Positions 1 to 7,818 of a stretch of 64,000 nucleotides of DNA are shown here, piece by piece. The stretch's first letter is position 1. Every line of letters starts with the position of its first letter. The notes under the pieces are model-generated. The model was not told the origin of the DNA. It searched no databases and saw only the letters and a program-made list of their open reading frames with translations. This DNA is from Phormidesmis sp963710175 (GTDB lineage: Bacteria; Cyanobacteriota; Cyanobacteriia; Phormidesmidales; Phormidesmidaceae). The DNA lies in NCBI GenBank assembly GCA_963710175.1, contig CAVPZC010000002.1, positions 930,001-994,000 on the forward strand. The letters are read 5' to 3'. The position numbers and the translations under genes were made by a program.

Positions 1-582
1 TTTGGAGTGATACCTGTTCATAGCTTCCGTGTACGTAAAAAAGTTGGTTAGAGAGGTCTACTTATCAGATAGGATGGCTACACCCAGGAGCGACCATTGC
101 TTAGTCAGCCTTAGCTAGCTTATTCCAGAAGTTTAGGTAAATTTGCCTATTTTTGCCTGATTGCAAAGAGCATATACAAAGATAGATAGAGAGATGCTGG
201 CCTGCATGACTGTTCTCTGCCACATTTTAGCCTCTCACAATGGCAATAAAAGTAAAAATAACAAATTAGAGTAGATAGCGGACAGTTAATAAAGCTCTTT
301 TGATTCAAAACCAGTTCACTTTGAATCAAGCTAGAAAGTCAAGTATAGAGTTCAGGTGCTCAGCGCAGGTCATCTCAACGCAAGTCATAGAAATCTCTAC
401 CCAGTCAAGGAGCGTAAGCCGTCCTAGCTCATTCCGTTGACTCAGTTCAACGGACATTCAACTAATAGGCTAATAGGCGGTAGTGTATTGCGGTAAGCTA
501 GCTGGACGATTTTTATCGGGTAGCCGCCGATTGGCACTGAGCCGACCTGACTATAGATAGCATTAGCCCATGCGGTTTTTCT
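1..582. other. Leader region without a convincing gene
   Basis: No reading frame here looks like a protein. Two short inverted repeats are visible: TTGATTCAAA at 300-309 pairs with 320-329, and TCCGTTGA at 433-440 pairs with 447-454. Neither is followed by a T-run, so neither looks like a terminator. A weak promoter-like pair for the downstream outer-membrane gene is TTGGCA at 531-536 and TATAGA at 552-557, but the 15-base spacer is short. The segment probably holds the 5' regulatory region of that gene. Nothing stronger can be said. Confidence 0.4.
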
Positions 583-2043
583 ATGTTCCTGCCCCCATCC
601 AACGAAAAAGCGCAGTCGAAGCTGCTATTTGCACGGCTAACATCATCTGTACCAAATCAGGTTCTCTTAGTTCGGCAGCAGAGTCTCAAGTGGGGACTCG
701 GTCTAGGTGGAATTCTCAGTCTTTGCTGTACGCCTGCTCTATCAAATCCGGTGCCTGGAACCCTTGCTGGAGCAAATGCCGGCTTCTTTCAGCCGGCTAG
801 TAACCTGAACGCAGGGACAGCAGCAGACCGCGCTGTTGTCCCTGAAGATAGTAGCTATTCATTTAATTCTCTACTGGTTCCTTGTGACTCTCAGAGCTGC
901 TCGTTGCTATCTGGCCTAGCTCCTGCCCAGATAGTGGCAGCTCATCGGGTAGACACTCTATATGACGAAACAGCAGCTGACAAAACAGTGACTGTCGCCT
1001 CTGGCATACCCAGTAGCGAGGGTAAGGGAGGTGCCGCTTTTGATACGCAAGCGCAGACGCCTTCGACGGCGATGTCTGCAATCGGGACAATCACTGCCAG
1101 CCCCGATACAAAAGCCGTCAAAGATCTGATAGAGGCTCAGGCGGTTAACAGTGAGATTCCAGACTTTCTTTCGAATGCCATTGCAGAATCTGATACAGAC
1201 CAGGGCAGCGGTGAGAAGCTGGATGATGATCTTGGTATTATCCGGGTTCGGCAGCTGCGATCGCGCGCCAACGAAGAACTCGGTATCCTCCGACTGCTGC
1301 AAACTGCCCAGGCATCGCCACCGCCGCCACCGCCCAAACGAACCACAGCCTTTCTCACGGGCCGGCTAGGTCTGTTTGACTCTGAGAATGCTTTTCGCTC
1401 CGATCCCAAACTAGACGAGACCATCTATCAGTCGGGGCTGTCGCTGTATCTGTTTCCCAGGCTGTCAAACAACACCAATTTGTATGCGATCGCCGAAACC
1501 AACCTGGCCCGCTACGAAAATTTTGAGAGCGTCAACTACAACGAAATAGAATTTCAGTTTGGCGTGCGCCAGCGCCTGCTGCCCCGCACCTACGCTCAAA
1601 TTGGCTGGCGCAATCAGCGGCTCTACTCCCCCGGATTTAGAGACAAACTCTTCAGCGTTAACGCCATCGACACGCTGGTCAGCCACCGCAGCATCTTAAG
1701 TTCGAAGCTGTGGCTAGACAGCTTTTACCAGGCTCGCTTGGGCTTTGCCGACCCCAACTCAGCCAGCCGCTTTCGTCAGACCCTGACCCTGTCGCTGAAC
1801 TACGGCATTACCCGCAGCCTGCGGACTAACCTGCTCTATCAGATAGATTTTGACGACTACACTCAGGTCGCCCGCTTCGATACCTATCAGCAGGTGCTGG
1901 GCATAATCAGCTACAATGTCACGCCAGAGAGCCGCCTCAGTTTGTTCGGTGGCACTCGATTTGGCCGCTCTTCTAGTCCGGGAGTCAGTTTAGAGGATAC
2001 TTTTTATGGCGCAGGACTGAACATCAGTGTGCCGCTTTTCTAG
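583..2043 (+). CDS. Secreted beta-barrel outer-membrane protein, function unknown
   Basis: The 486-residue product has a long N-terminal region with a hydrophobic export segment near residues 40-60 (GLGLGGILSLCC then PALS). A low-complexity linker of roughly 190 residues follows and ends in a run of prolines (PPPPPPK, about residue 247). The last 230 residues are rich in alternating aromatic and hydrophobic strands (RLGLFDSENAF, YAQIGWRNQRLY, TLSLNYGITRSLRTNLLYQ) and end in phenylalanine. That is the usual signature of an outer-membrane beta-barrel recognised by the BAM machinery. I do not recognise a specific porin family. Its stop codon overlaps the convergent DAHP synthase stop inside a shared CTAG. 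The export and barrel calls are inferred from composition. Confidence 0.7.
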   Translation: MFLPPSNEKAQSKLLFARLTSSVPNQVLLVRQQSLKWGLGLGGILSLCCTPALSNPVPGTLAGANAGFFQPASNLNAGTAADRAVVPEDSSYSFNSLLVPCDSQSCSLLSGLAPAQIVAAHRVDTLYDETAADKTVTVASGIPSSEGKGGAAFDTQAQTPSTAMSAIGTITASPDTKAVKDLIEAQAVNSEIPDFLSNAIAESDTDQGSGEKLDDDLGIIRVRQLRSRANEELGILRLLQTAQASPPPPPPKRTTAFLTGRLGLFDSENAFRSDPKLDETIYQSGLSLYLFPRLSNNTNLYAIAETNLARYENFESVNYNEIEFQFGVRQRLLPRTYAQIGWRNQRLYSPGFRDKLFSVNAIDTLVSHRSILSSKLWLDSFYQARLGFADPNSASRFRQTLTLSLNYGITRSLRTNLLYQIDFDDYTQVARFDTYQQVLGIISYNVTPESRLSLFGGTRFGRSSSPGVSLEDTFYGAGLNISVPLF

Positions 2044-3113
2044 AGGCGACCCACTTTAGTCGCGACCGCCTTTTTTACAGCGATCGCCAACGTTTCTAGC
2101 ATAGTAGCCGTCGTCTCGATATCGACACAGGCATCAGTAATGCTCTGACCGTACACCAAATCGCCTAGCCGCTCGGAAATAGGCTGTTTCCCAGCGATCA
2201 GATGGCTCTCAATCATGATCCCCATCAGATGCTGTGACCCTTGAGCGATCTGCTCAGCAATGTTTTCAGAGACCGCTACCTGACGGTTGTGGTCTTTGTT
2301 GGCATTGGCGTGACTACAGTCCACCATCACCCGAGGGTTAAGATTTTCAGCTGCTAGCACTTTAGCGGCGCTCTCTACATGAGCAGCCTCATAATTGGGG
2401 CCCTGCTTACCGCCCCGTAGCACCAGGTGACCGTCGGCGTTGCCAGTTGTAGAGACGATGCTGGCATGACCGCTAGTGTTAATACCCAGGAAATGGTGAG
2501 GCTGGCTGGCGGCCAACATAGCATTGGTTGCAGCCTGCAAGTTGCCGTTGGTATTGTTTTTAAAGCCGATGGGCATCGATAGCCCAGAGGCCATCTCCCG
2601 GTGAGTTTGGCTTTCGGTAGTGCGAGCGCCAATCGCTGTCCAGGCAATCACATCGGCAATGTACTGAGGGGTGATTGGGTCGAGCAGCTCGGTCGCAGAT
2701 GGCAAGCCCAGTTCAGCTAAGTCAAGCAGCAGCTTGCGGGCCAGCTGTAGCCCTTCGTTAATATCGTAGCTGCCGTCCAAGTGAGGATCGTTGATCAGCC
2801 CTTTCCAGCCAATGCTAGTGCGAGGCTTTTCAAAATATACCCGCATGACCACTTCTAGCTGATCGGCAAATCGCTCTCTTAGCTTGACTAGCTGCTTAGC
2901 ATATTCGTAGGCCGCTTCAACATCGTGCACGGAGCAGGGACCGACGATCACCAGCAAGCGGCGATCTTCGTTGTGCATAATGTTGCGAATGTGATCGCGC
3001 GTCTGCGCCACTAGAGCAGCGGCAGTGTCGGTCAGCGGCAGCTTTTCGAGGATCTGTTTGGGAGCAAGCAAGGGGCGGTTTTCGACCACGTGAAGGTCTT
3101 GAGTCTTATACAT
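2040..3113 (-). CDS. aroF: 3-deoxy-7-phosphoheptulonate (DAHP) synthase, class I AroG/F/H type
   Basis: Catalyses condensation of phosphoenolpyruvate and erythrose 4-phosphate to DAHP, the entry step of the shikimate pathway. The 357-residue protein carries the family blocks VIVGPCSVHD, MRVYFEKPRTSIGWKGLINDP, GARTTESQTHREMASGL, GFKNNTNG, LRGGKQGPNY, MVDCSHAN and SITDAC, in the order seen in E. coli AroG. The frame remains open to an ATG at 3158. I chose the ATG at 3113 (MYKTQDLH) because it aligns with the start of characterised members, but neither start has a clear ribosome site. Feedback specificity (Phe, Tyr or Trp) cannot be read from the sequence. The gene is convergent with the upstream outer-membrane gene. 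Confidence 0.95.
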   Translation of the reverse strand: MYKTQDLHVVENRPLLAPKQILEKLPLTDTAAALVAQTRDHIRNIMHNEDRRLLVIVGPCSVHDVEAAYEYAKQLVKLRERFADQLEVVMRVYFEKPRTSIGWKGLINDPHLDGSYDINEGLQLARKLLLDLAELGLPSATELLDPITPQYIADVIAWTAIGARTTESQTHREMASGLSMPIGFKNNTNGNLQAATNAMLAASQPHHFLGINTSGHASIVSTTGNADGHLVLRGGKQGPNYEAAHVESAAKVLAAENLNPRVMVDCSHANANKDHNRQVAVSENIAEQIAQGSQHLMGIMIESHLIAGKQPISERLGDLVYGQSITDACVDIETTATMLETLAIAVKKAVATKVGRL

Positions 3114-3253
3114 AGCTATAGCTGAGGTGTCTACCAATACAGATGAAGACCTCATCATTGTGACAGGTCACTGGCTAAATGTGGAGTATCGGTCGCTCAA
3201 ATCACAAAGTACAGATTTTGATAGGTGGCGTTTGAACGGGGCATGGCTCTATC

Positions 3254-3281
3254 AAGCTAGAAATTCAAAGCTAGAAATTCT
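3254..3281. repeat. Tandem 14-bp direct repeat between the DAHP synthase and a small ORF
   Basis: AAGCTAGAAATTC occurs at 3254-3266 and again at 3268-3280, giving a 14-base period, two copies. It sits in the 187-base gap upstream of the DAHP synthase. It is probably a local slipped-strand duplication; a regulatory role is possible but unsupported. Confidence 0.6.
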
Positions 3282-3300
3282 GAGACTAAAAGTCCCAAAC

Positions 3301-3600
3301 TTAAAAGCCCTGCGCTTCTAACTTAGCTGTGAAGTCTGCCAAGCTAAGTCCTTGCTCCAAGTACTGGGGTGACTGCGGCTGATAGGGGCTTTCCAGTCGA
3401 TCAATCTGGTGAATGACAGCGGTGGCGGGTAGGGTGGGCACTTCTGGGTCAAACGCAGTAGGGCGCATGATCGAGCTGGAAAATCCTCTGAAGATAATCA
3501 CCTGATCGGCTTCGCCTTCGACTTGAGCGTGCACTAGCAGCACCTCTTGAGGATGCTTGAGCGTGTAGTTTTCTAACCGGGTTGCCAGGTCGTTGCTCAT
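3301..3600 (-). CDS. Conserved cyanobacterial hypothetical protein, 99 aa
   Basis: A small soluble protein with no signal peptide or membrane segment. It begins MSNDLATRLENYTLKHPQ and contains a strand-rich central part (EVLLVHAQVEGEADQVIIFRGFSSS) followed by an acidic, proline-rich stretch. I believe it belongs to a widespread cyanobacterial and plastid family of unknown function (a DUF7734-like domain), but that assignment is from memory and uncertain. It lies 45 bases upstream of the DUF3177 gene's stop, on the same strand. No ligand-binding or catalytic motif is visible. Confidence 0.7.
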   Translation of the reverse strand: MSNDLATRLENYTLKHPQEVLLVHAQVEGEADQVIIFRGFSSSIMRPTAFDPEVPTLPATAVIHQIDRLESPYQPQSPQYLEQGLSLADFTAKLEAQGF

Positions 3601-3644
3601 TCACTTGCACCTATTGGCTGGTCTGCTGCTGGCCCATTGATGGT

Positions 3645-4244
3645 CTATTGATTAAGCGCTGAACGGCCCTGACGACCTAGTTTGACAAAGAGAAAGTAGC
3701 CAAGATAAGCGGCATAAATGACTAAGCCAACAATGCCCCAAAAGCCTAAGAAGCCACGGGTCAGCCCGGCATGGAAGTAGTCTTTAAACATGAGCGAAGG
3801 CTCTAACCAGGCCTGGCAGGTATCGCTACCGAATAGAGCGCTCGAAAAGGCGCAGCGAATAAACAGCAGCTGTACCACTACACCGACAGCGCAGTAGGCG
3901 CTCAATGCCCAGCGCCAGGCATTGAAGCCCAAATTGAGCGATCGCTTCGGCTGCTCCCTAATTTCTTCGTTGAGATCTGCCCAAAACCATAGCCCTATCG
4001 GAATTAGCACCTTAGCCAAAAGCGCAGTAATAAAGCCAATCGGCAGTCCACCAATCATTAGATAGACAGTGATCGCCAGCAGGCTCGCTACCCGCCAGTA
4101 AATCGTCAGTATCAGGCTGATCGGTTCAGATTTCTTTACCCACGACCAGATCAGTAGCGTCAGCGGAATAAAGACGGCAAACAGCAGCGCTAGTCGATAG
4201 TCTGTCCAGACTAAAGAACGCACCAATAAGGAGTTGGTTAGCAC
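3645..4244 (-). CDS. DUF3177 family multi-pass membrane protein
   Basis: A hydrophobic protein with about five transmembrane segments. They include LALLFAVFIPLTLLIW, SLLAITVYLMIGGLPIGFITALL, WALSAYCAVGVVVQLLFI and GFWGIVGLVIYAAYLGYFLFV. The segment FWADLNEEIREQPKRSLNL is a cytoplasmic-type loop. The motif WTDYRLALLF near the N-terminus is typical of the cyanobacterial DUF3177 family, whose function is unknown. The frame is open to an ATG at 4358, but the extra 38 residues do not resemble the family. I prefer the GTG at 4244 (VLTNSLLVRSLVWTDY). It lies between CP12 and a small hypothetical gene on the same strand, with a terminator-like hairpin separating it from CP12. Confidence 0.8.
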   Translation of the reverse strand: MLTNSLLVRSLVWTDYRLALLFAVFIPLTLLIWSWVKKSEPISLILTIYWRVASLLAITVYLMIGGLPIGFITALLAKVLIPIGLWFWADLNEEIREQPKRSLNLGFNAWRWALSAYCAVGVVVQLLFIRCAFSSALFGSDTCQAWLEPSLMFKDYFHAGLTRGFLGFWGIVGLVIYAAYLGYFLFVKLGRQGRSALNQ

Positions 4245-4383
4245 GTAGCAACGAAGGATAAATGAGCACTCATCAATGTAACACCTGCTGTGAAGCAAGG
4301 AATCTATGAACCAGCCAGTGACACCTTCTCCAGCTGGCTTTTGCCCGTCTTCAGTCAACCCATCTAAGCAAGCGCCTAAACAC

Positions 4384-4430
4384 TAAAATGGGGAGAAGCC
4401 ACCTAAAATTTCTAGGTAGCCTTCTCCCCC
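4384..4430 (-). terminator. Rho-independent terminator downstream of cp12
   Basis: GGGGAGAAGCCACCTA (4390-4405) pairs with TAGGTAGCCTTCTCCCC (4413-4429) with a single bulged base. Read on the minus strand, the hairpin is followed by ATTTTAG. This placement fits termination of cp12 transcription before the DUF3177 gene. Confidence 0.7.
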
Positions 4431-4500
4431 CTGCCGCTGAAAGTCCAGTCAGCTGGCCCATGCAGCCATGCTGAGTAAAGCTCACTACGGCTTGCCCGCC

Positions 4501-4725
4501 TTAGTTATCGTAGACGCGGCACTCATCGGCCTCGGGATTGTCGTCGCAGTACTTGTCAAAGGAGGACTTTACAGACGTTTTTTCGCGCTGGTGAGACGCT
4601 TCAGCCTGAAGCTCTTCAACGGCGTCCCAAGCAGCAGCGCAGTTGTCGGAATTGCTGCCATCAGTGGAGCAAGCTTCGCGAGCCGCTTCGATTTCGCTCT
4701 GGATCTTTTCTTTGATATCGCTCAT
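4501..4725 (-). CDS. cp12: CP12, Calvin-cycle regulatory protein
   Basis: CP12 is a small, largely disordered protein. It scaffolds glyceraldehyde-3-phosphate dehydrogenase and phosphoribulokinase into an inactive complex when oxidised, shutting carbon fixation down in the dark. The 74-residue product has both cysteine pairs in the expected places: EACSTDGSNSDNC near the N-terminus and YCDDNPEADEC near the C-terminus. The core AAAWDAVEELQAEASHQ lies between them and the tail ends in CRVYDN. The length matches the family. The gene is monocistronic, with a terminator downstream and a divergent FIST-domain gene upstream. Confidence 0.96.
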   Translation of the reverse strand: MSDIKEKIQSEIEAAREACSTDGSNSDNCAAAWDAVEELQAEASHQREKTSVKSSFDKYCDDNPEADECRVYDN

Positions 4726-4789
4726 AGCAAACCGTAATTAAGTAAATTGTGATGAGGTATGATTCTCGCTCATTCTAGCCTGGATAGAA

Positions 4790-4822
4790 GCTAAACTGCC
4801 GTATCATGGATGGCAGTTTAGC
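4790..4822. repeat. Inverted repeat between cp12 and the FIST-domain gene
   Basis: GCTAAACTGCC (4790-4800) and GGCAGTTTAGC (4812-4822) form a perfect 11-bp stem with an 11-base loop. It sits in the divergent promoter region about 65 bases upstream of cp12 and 150 bases upstream of the FIST gene. No T-run follows on either strand, so an operator or leader structure is more likely than a terminator. Confidence 0.5.
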
Positions 4823-4968
4823 AGCTGACTAAAATAAGGGAGAGGCCGCAGTGGTTTGGCAGCGGCTCAAAGGCCGTGACACTCGGGTCAGTATGCCAGA
4901 AGCCAGTATGCCAGAGCGCTTTAGGAAAATGCTCTACCCGTAGAATTGTCTTAAGGAATCTCCAAGTT

Positions 4969-6210
4969 ATGAAATGGGCGAGCGCGATTTCGACTAGAGC
5001 ATCATTAGAAACTGCGGTTAAAGAAGTCGCTCAGCAGGCTAAAGAGCAGCTGGAGGAAGCGCCTGATCTAGCCCTTGTGTTTGTCTCTACCGCGTTTGCC
5101 AGCGAGTATGCGCGGCTGCTGCCTTTGCTCCAAGAGCAGCTGCCAGGTGCCCAGATTGTCGGCTGTAGCAGCAGTGGGGTGATCGGCATGGCTGATGGTT
5201 TGCCGGAGGAAGTTGAGAAGGGGGCAGCGCTCAGTCTGACGTTGGCTTACCTGCCGAACGTGGAGATTCGGAGCTTTCATTTTACCGATTTTGACCTGCC
5301 CGATCTCGACAGTCCGCCAGCGCAGTGGAGCGAATTGATTGGGGTAGCACCTGACCGTAGCCCTGGTTTTATCTTGATGGCGGATCCTTTTTCGTCGGGC
5401 ACCAGTGAGCTGCTACAGGGGATGGATTTTGCCTATCCGGACGCTGTGAAAGTAGGCGGGCTAGCGGGTGTGGAGAGCTTTAGCCGCAGCAGCGGTCTGT
5501 TTTGCAACGGCGGCCTGTATCGGGAGGGAATTGTCGGGGTGGTGCTCTCTGGTGAGATTGTCTTGGAGGCAATTGTGGCGCAGGGATGCCGGCCTATTGG
5601 CGAGCTGTACCGGGTGAGTGAGGGCGATCGCAACGTCATGCTCAAGCTAGCACCGGACGATTTGGCGGACAGCAGCCTGTCTCAAACGCCTTTAGAAGTG
5701 CTGCAAAATATTTTTCAGGGCATGGACGAGGATGATCGTGAGCTGGCGCAAAACGCGCTGTTTATTGGGGTGGCGCAGAGCGGCTTTAAGCCCAGCTTGA
5801 CCCAGCGAGATTTTTTGATCCGCAATTTAGTTGGGGTAGATCCGCGCAATGGGGCGATCGCCGTCGCCGATAAAATTCGCCCAGGAATGCGGATTCAATT
5901 CCACATGCGCGACGCTCAAACGTCTGCTGAAGACTTAGAAAATAGGCTGCGCCGCTACCGGGTAGAAAGCCTGGAAAACAAGCTAAACAACCAGGGCGCT
6001 TCTCCTATGGGAGCGCTGCTATTTGCCTGTACAGGTCGCGGTCAGGGGCTTTACGACGAACCTAATTTTGACTCGGATCTATTTGAGAAATACCTGGGGC
6101 CTTTGCCTATAGGTGGCTTCTTTTGCAATGGTGAAATTGGGCCGGTCGGCTCGACGACTTTTTTACACGGATACACGTCGGTATTTGGCATCTGCTGCCA
6201 GCCAGGATAG
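4969..6210 (+). CDS. FIST N- and C-domain sensory protein
   Basis: FIST domains are predicted small-molecule input domains often linked to signal transduction. The product (413 aa) has the FIST_N signature VGCSSSGVIGM near residue 67, VGGLAGVESFSRSSGLFCNG in the middle, and a FIST_C domain ending in GALLFACTGRG, GGFFCNGEIGPVG and FLHGYTSVFGIC. No kinase, GGDEF or other output domain is attached, so it would need a partner protein. The frame is open from 4876, but the ATG at 4969 (MKWASAIS) is preceded by AAGGA and matches how cyanobacterial homologues begin. It is convergent with the GST-family gene. Confidence 0.9.
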   Translation: MKWASAISTRASLETAVKEVAQQAKEQLEEAPDLALVFVSTAFASEYARLLPLLQEQLPGAQIVGCSSSGVIGMADGLPEEVEKGAALSLTLAYLPNVEIRSFHFTDFDLPDLDSPPAQWSELIGVAPDRSPGFILMADPFSSGTSELLQGMDFAYPDAVKVGGLAGVESFSRSSGLFCNGGLYREGIVGVVLSGEIVLEAIVAQGCRPIGELYRVSEGDRNVMLKLAPDDLADSSLSQTPLEVLQNIFQGMDEDDRELAQNALFIGVAQSGFKPSLTQRDFLIRNLVGVDPRNGAIAVADKIRPGMRIQFHMRDAQTSAEDLENRLRRYRVESLENKLNNQGASPMGALLFACTGRGQGLYDEPNFDSDLFEKYLGPLPIGGFFCNGEIGPVGSTTFLHGYTSVFGICCQPG

Positions 6211-6243
6211 ATGTCTGCGAGTGCTGGGCTGCTGTGGCACAAC

Positions 6244-7230
6244 CTAAAGGTTTTCTCTTCCATGTGGTTCTTTCAGGAGAACCCATCCTGGCCCAGCAGG
6301 AATAATGCCGCCTGGATTCAACGGAAATAAGTTGCCGTAGTAGTCACGTTTAACCGCGTCAATATTGCAGGTGTTGGCAATGCCGGGCAGCTGGTAGATA
6401 TCGCGTAAGTAGCCGCTGAGGTGGAGGTAGTCGGCAATGCGACGGCGATCGCACTTAAAAATACCGTGATAGGCCACATCAAACCGAATCAGCGTCGTAA
6501 ACAAACGCACATCCGCCAGGGTCAGCTGATTACCACACAAATACCGCTGACTGGCTAGAGAGCTATCTAAGTAATCGAGAGTGGCAAACAGCTCATCTAC
6601 TGCCTGGTCGTAAGCCGCCTGAGTTTGAGCAAAGCCACAGCGATACACGCCATTATTGACAGTCTCGTAAATCTTGTCGTTGAGCTGATCGATTTTAGGG
6701 CGCAAAACCTCTGGATAGAGATCCGGCCCTGTTGCCAGCTCGTCAAATTCACTGTTGAGCAGCTCAATAATTTCGGCGCTTTCGTTATTGACAATTGTTT
6801 GAGTCTGGCTGTCCCACAGTACTGGCACCGTCGCTCTGCCCTTGTAACCCGGCTGACAGCGGCTATAGAAGTCGGGCAGTGATCGGCAGTCTGTGAAGGT
6901 TTCCGCTGACTGCTCCGCATCAAACAGCCATCTGCCCTCGTCAGTAGAAGGATAGACCGTCGTTACGCCAACAGCATCTTCTAACCCTTTGAGCGCGCGT
7001 GTGACCAATGTCCGATGAGCCCAGGGGCAGCTCATACCAACAATCAGACGATAGCGATCAGCAACGGCAGTGACTTTTCGCCCTCGGAATTCACTCTGCG
7101 GACGCACGTAAGCGCCAGACTTATTGCGAGGAGCCATTTGCGACATCATAGTGTGCCACAGAGTATTCCAGACAAATTTGCCAGTACGGACGATCAGGCC
7201 GGGCGGTATGGCAGCACGCTTGGTAGACAT
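6244..7230 (-). CDS. Xi-class glutathione S-transferase / glutathionyl-hydroquinone reductase
   Basis: Enzymes of the YqjG/ECM4 family use glutathione to reduce glutathionyl-hydroquinones. The active-site motif CPWAHR is present (GMSCPWAHRTLVTRALKGL), followed by the typical GVTTVYPSTDEGRWLF, the NNESAEII substrate-fold loop and the C-terminal helical domain (YGNLFPLNPGGIIPAGP). The length of 328 residues is normal. The ATG at 7230 (MSTKRAAIPPG) is favoured over one at 7323, which would place the terminator of the upstream response regulator inside the coding sequence. The gene is convergent with the FIST gene. Confidence 0.9.
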   Translation of the reverse strand: MSTKRAAIPPGLIVRTGKFVWNTLWHTMMSQMAPRNKSGAYVRPQSEFRGRKVTAVADRYRLIVGMSCPWAHRTLVTRALKGLEDAVGVTTVYPSTDEGRWLFDAEQSAETFTDCRSLPDFYSRCQPGYKGRATVPVLWDSQTQTIVNNESAEIIELLNSEFDELATGPDLYPEVLRPKIDQLNDKIYETVNNGVYRCGFAQTQAAYDQAVDELFATLDYLDSSLASQRYLCGNQLTLADVRLFTTLIRFDVAYHGIFKCDRRRIADYLHLSGYLRDIYQLPGIANTCNIDAVKRDYYGNLFPLNPGGIIPAGPGWVLLKEPHGRENL

Positions 7231-7263
7231 AGCACTGTGGGTAAGGGCGCAAAAGGGAGGGCA

Positions 7264-7300
7264 CAAAAAAGGCCCACCGTCTAAATGGTAGACCGTGGGC
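7264..7300 (-). terminator. Rho-independent terminator of the response-regulator gene
   Basis: On the minus strand, GCCCACGGTCTA, a 5-base loop and TAGACGGTGGGC (plus-strand 7272-7300) form a 12-bp stem with one mismatch. CTTTTTT follows at 7264-7271. It lies about 45 bases after the stop of the CheY-like gene and just before the GST start. Confidence 0.85.
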
Positions 7301-7346
7301 GCTACGAGTGCGTTAAGCAGCACAAATCAGATCGGGCGGCGGCAGC

Positions 7347-7721
7347 TCAGGCGCACTTGCTAGCAAGTAGGGTTTGGACGGTGCCGAGCAGCTCACTCGG
7401 GTGAAAAGGCTTAATGACGTAGGCATCGGCTCCTTGCTTAATGCCCCAGTAGCGGTCGAACTCCTCGCCTTTTGATGAGCACATAATCACCAGTACGTCT
7501 TGCGTAGCGGCGTTACCTTTTACCCAGCGGCACAGCTCATAGCCATTCATATTAGGCATGACAACATCAAGCACCACCAAATCGGGCGGATTGGCGGCAA
7601 TGATGGCTTTAGCCTCTTGGCCATCTTGGGCCACCGAGATAGTCAGTCCCGTTTGATTCAAGAGACTAGAAATCATCTCTCGGAGCGTAGGGCTATCGTC
7701 TACAACGAGTACTGTGCTCAT
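7347..7721 (-). CDS. Single-domain response regulator (CheY/PilH-like)
   Basis: A 124-residue receiver domain with no output domain. The acidic pocket VVDDS (residues 6-10), the phospho-acceptor Asp in LVVLDVVMP (about residue 52), the signalling Ser in IMCSS and the conserved Lys in VIKPF are all present. In filamentous cyanobacteria, stand-alone receivers of this kind often act in chemotaxis-like systems controlling type IV pili, but no partner kinase is in the window. The gene has its own strong terminator and is therefore probably transcribed alone. The pathway cannot be assigned from the sequence. Confidence 0.92.
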   Translation of the reverse strand: MSTVLVVDDSPTLREMISSLLNQTGLTISVAQDGQEAKAIIAANPPDLVVLDVVMPNMNGYELCRWVKGNAATQDVLVIMCSSKGEEFDRYWGIKQGADAYVIKPFHPSELLGTVQTLLASKCA

Positions 7722-7818
7722 AGTTTCCGTAGATTCAACGGCTGGGCCTCTATAGAATGCCCTGAGCCGGTTTGAGGAATCGAATTTGTGAGAGATTAAG
7801 GGGAATCAACCTGACAGT

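Noticed and set aside
147..329. A 60-codon minus-strand frame near the window start
   Set aside because: Its composition (Cys/Tyr/Phe-rich, no conserved pattern) looks like random sequence, and no ribosome site precedes it.
4468..4737. An 89-codon plus-strand frame over cp12
   Set aside because: CP12 on the other strand has all four conserved cysteines and the correct length; the opposite frame has no support.
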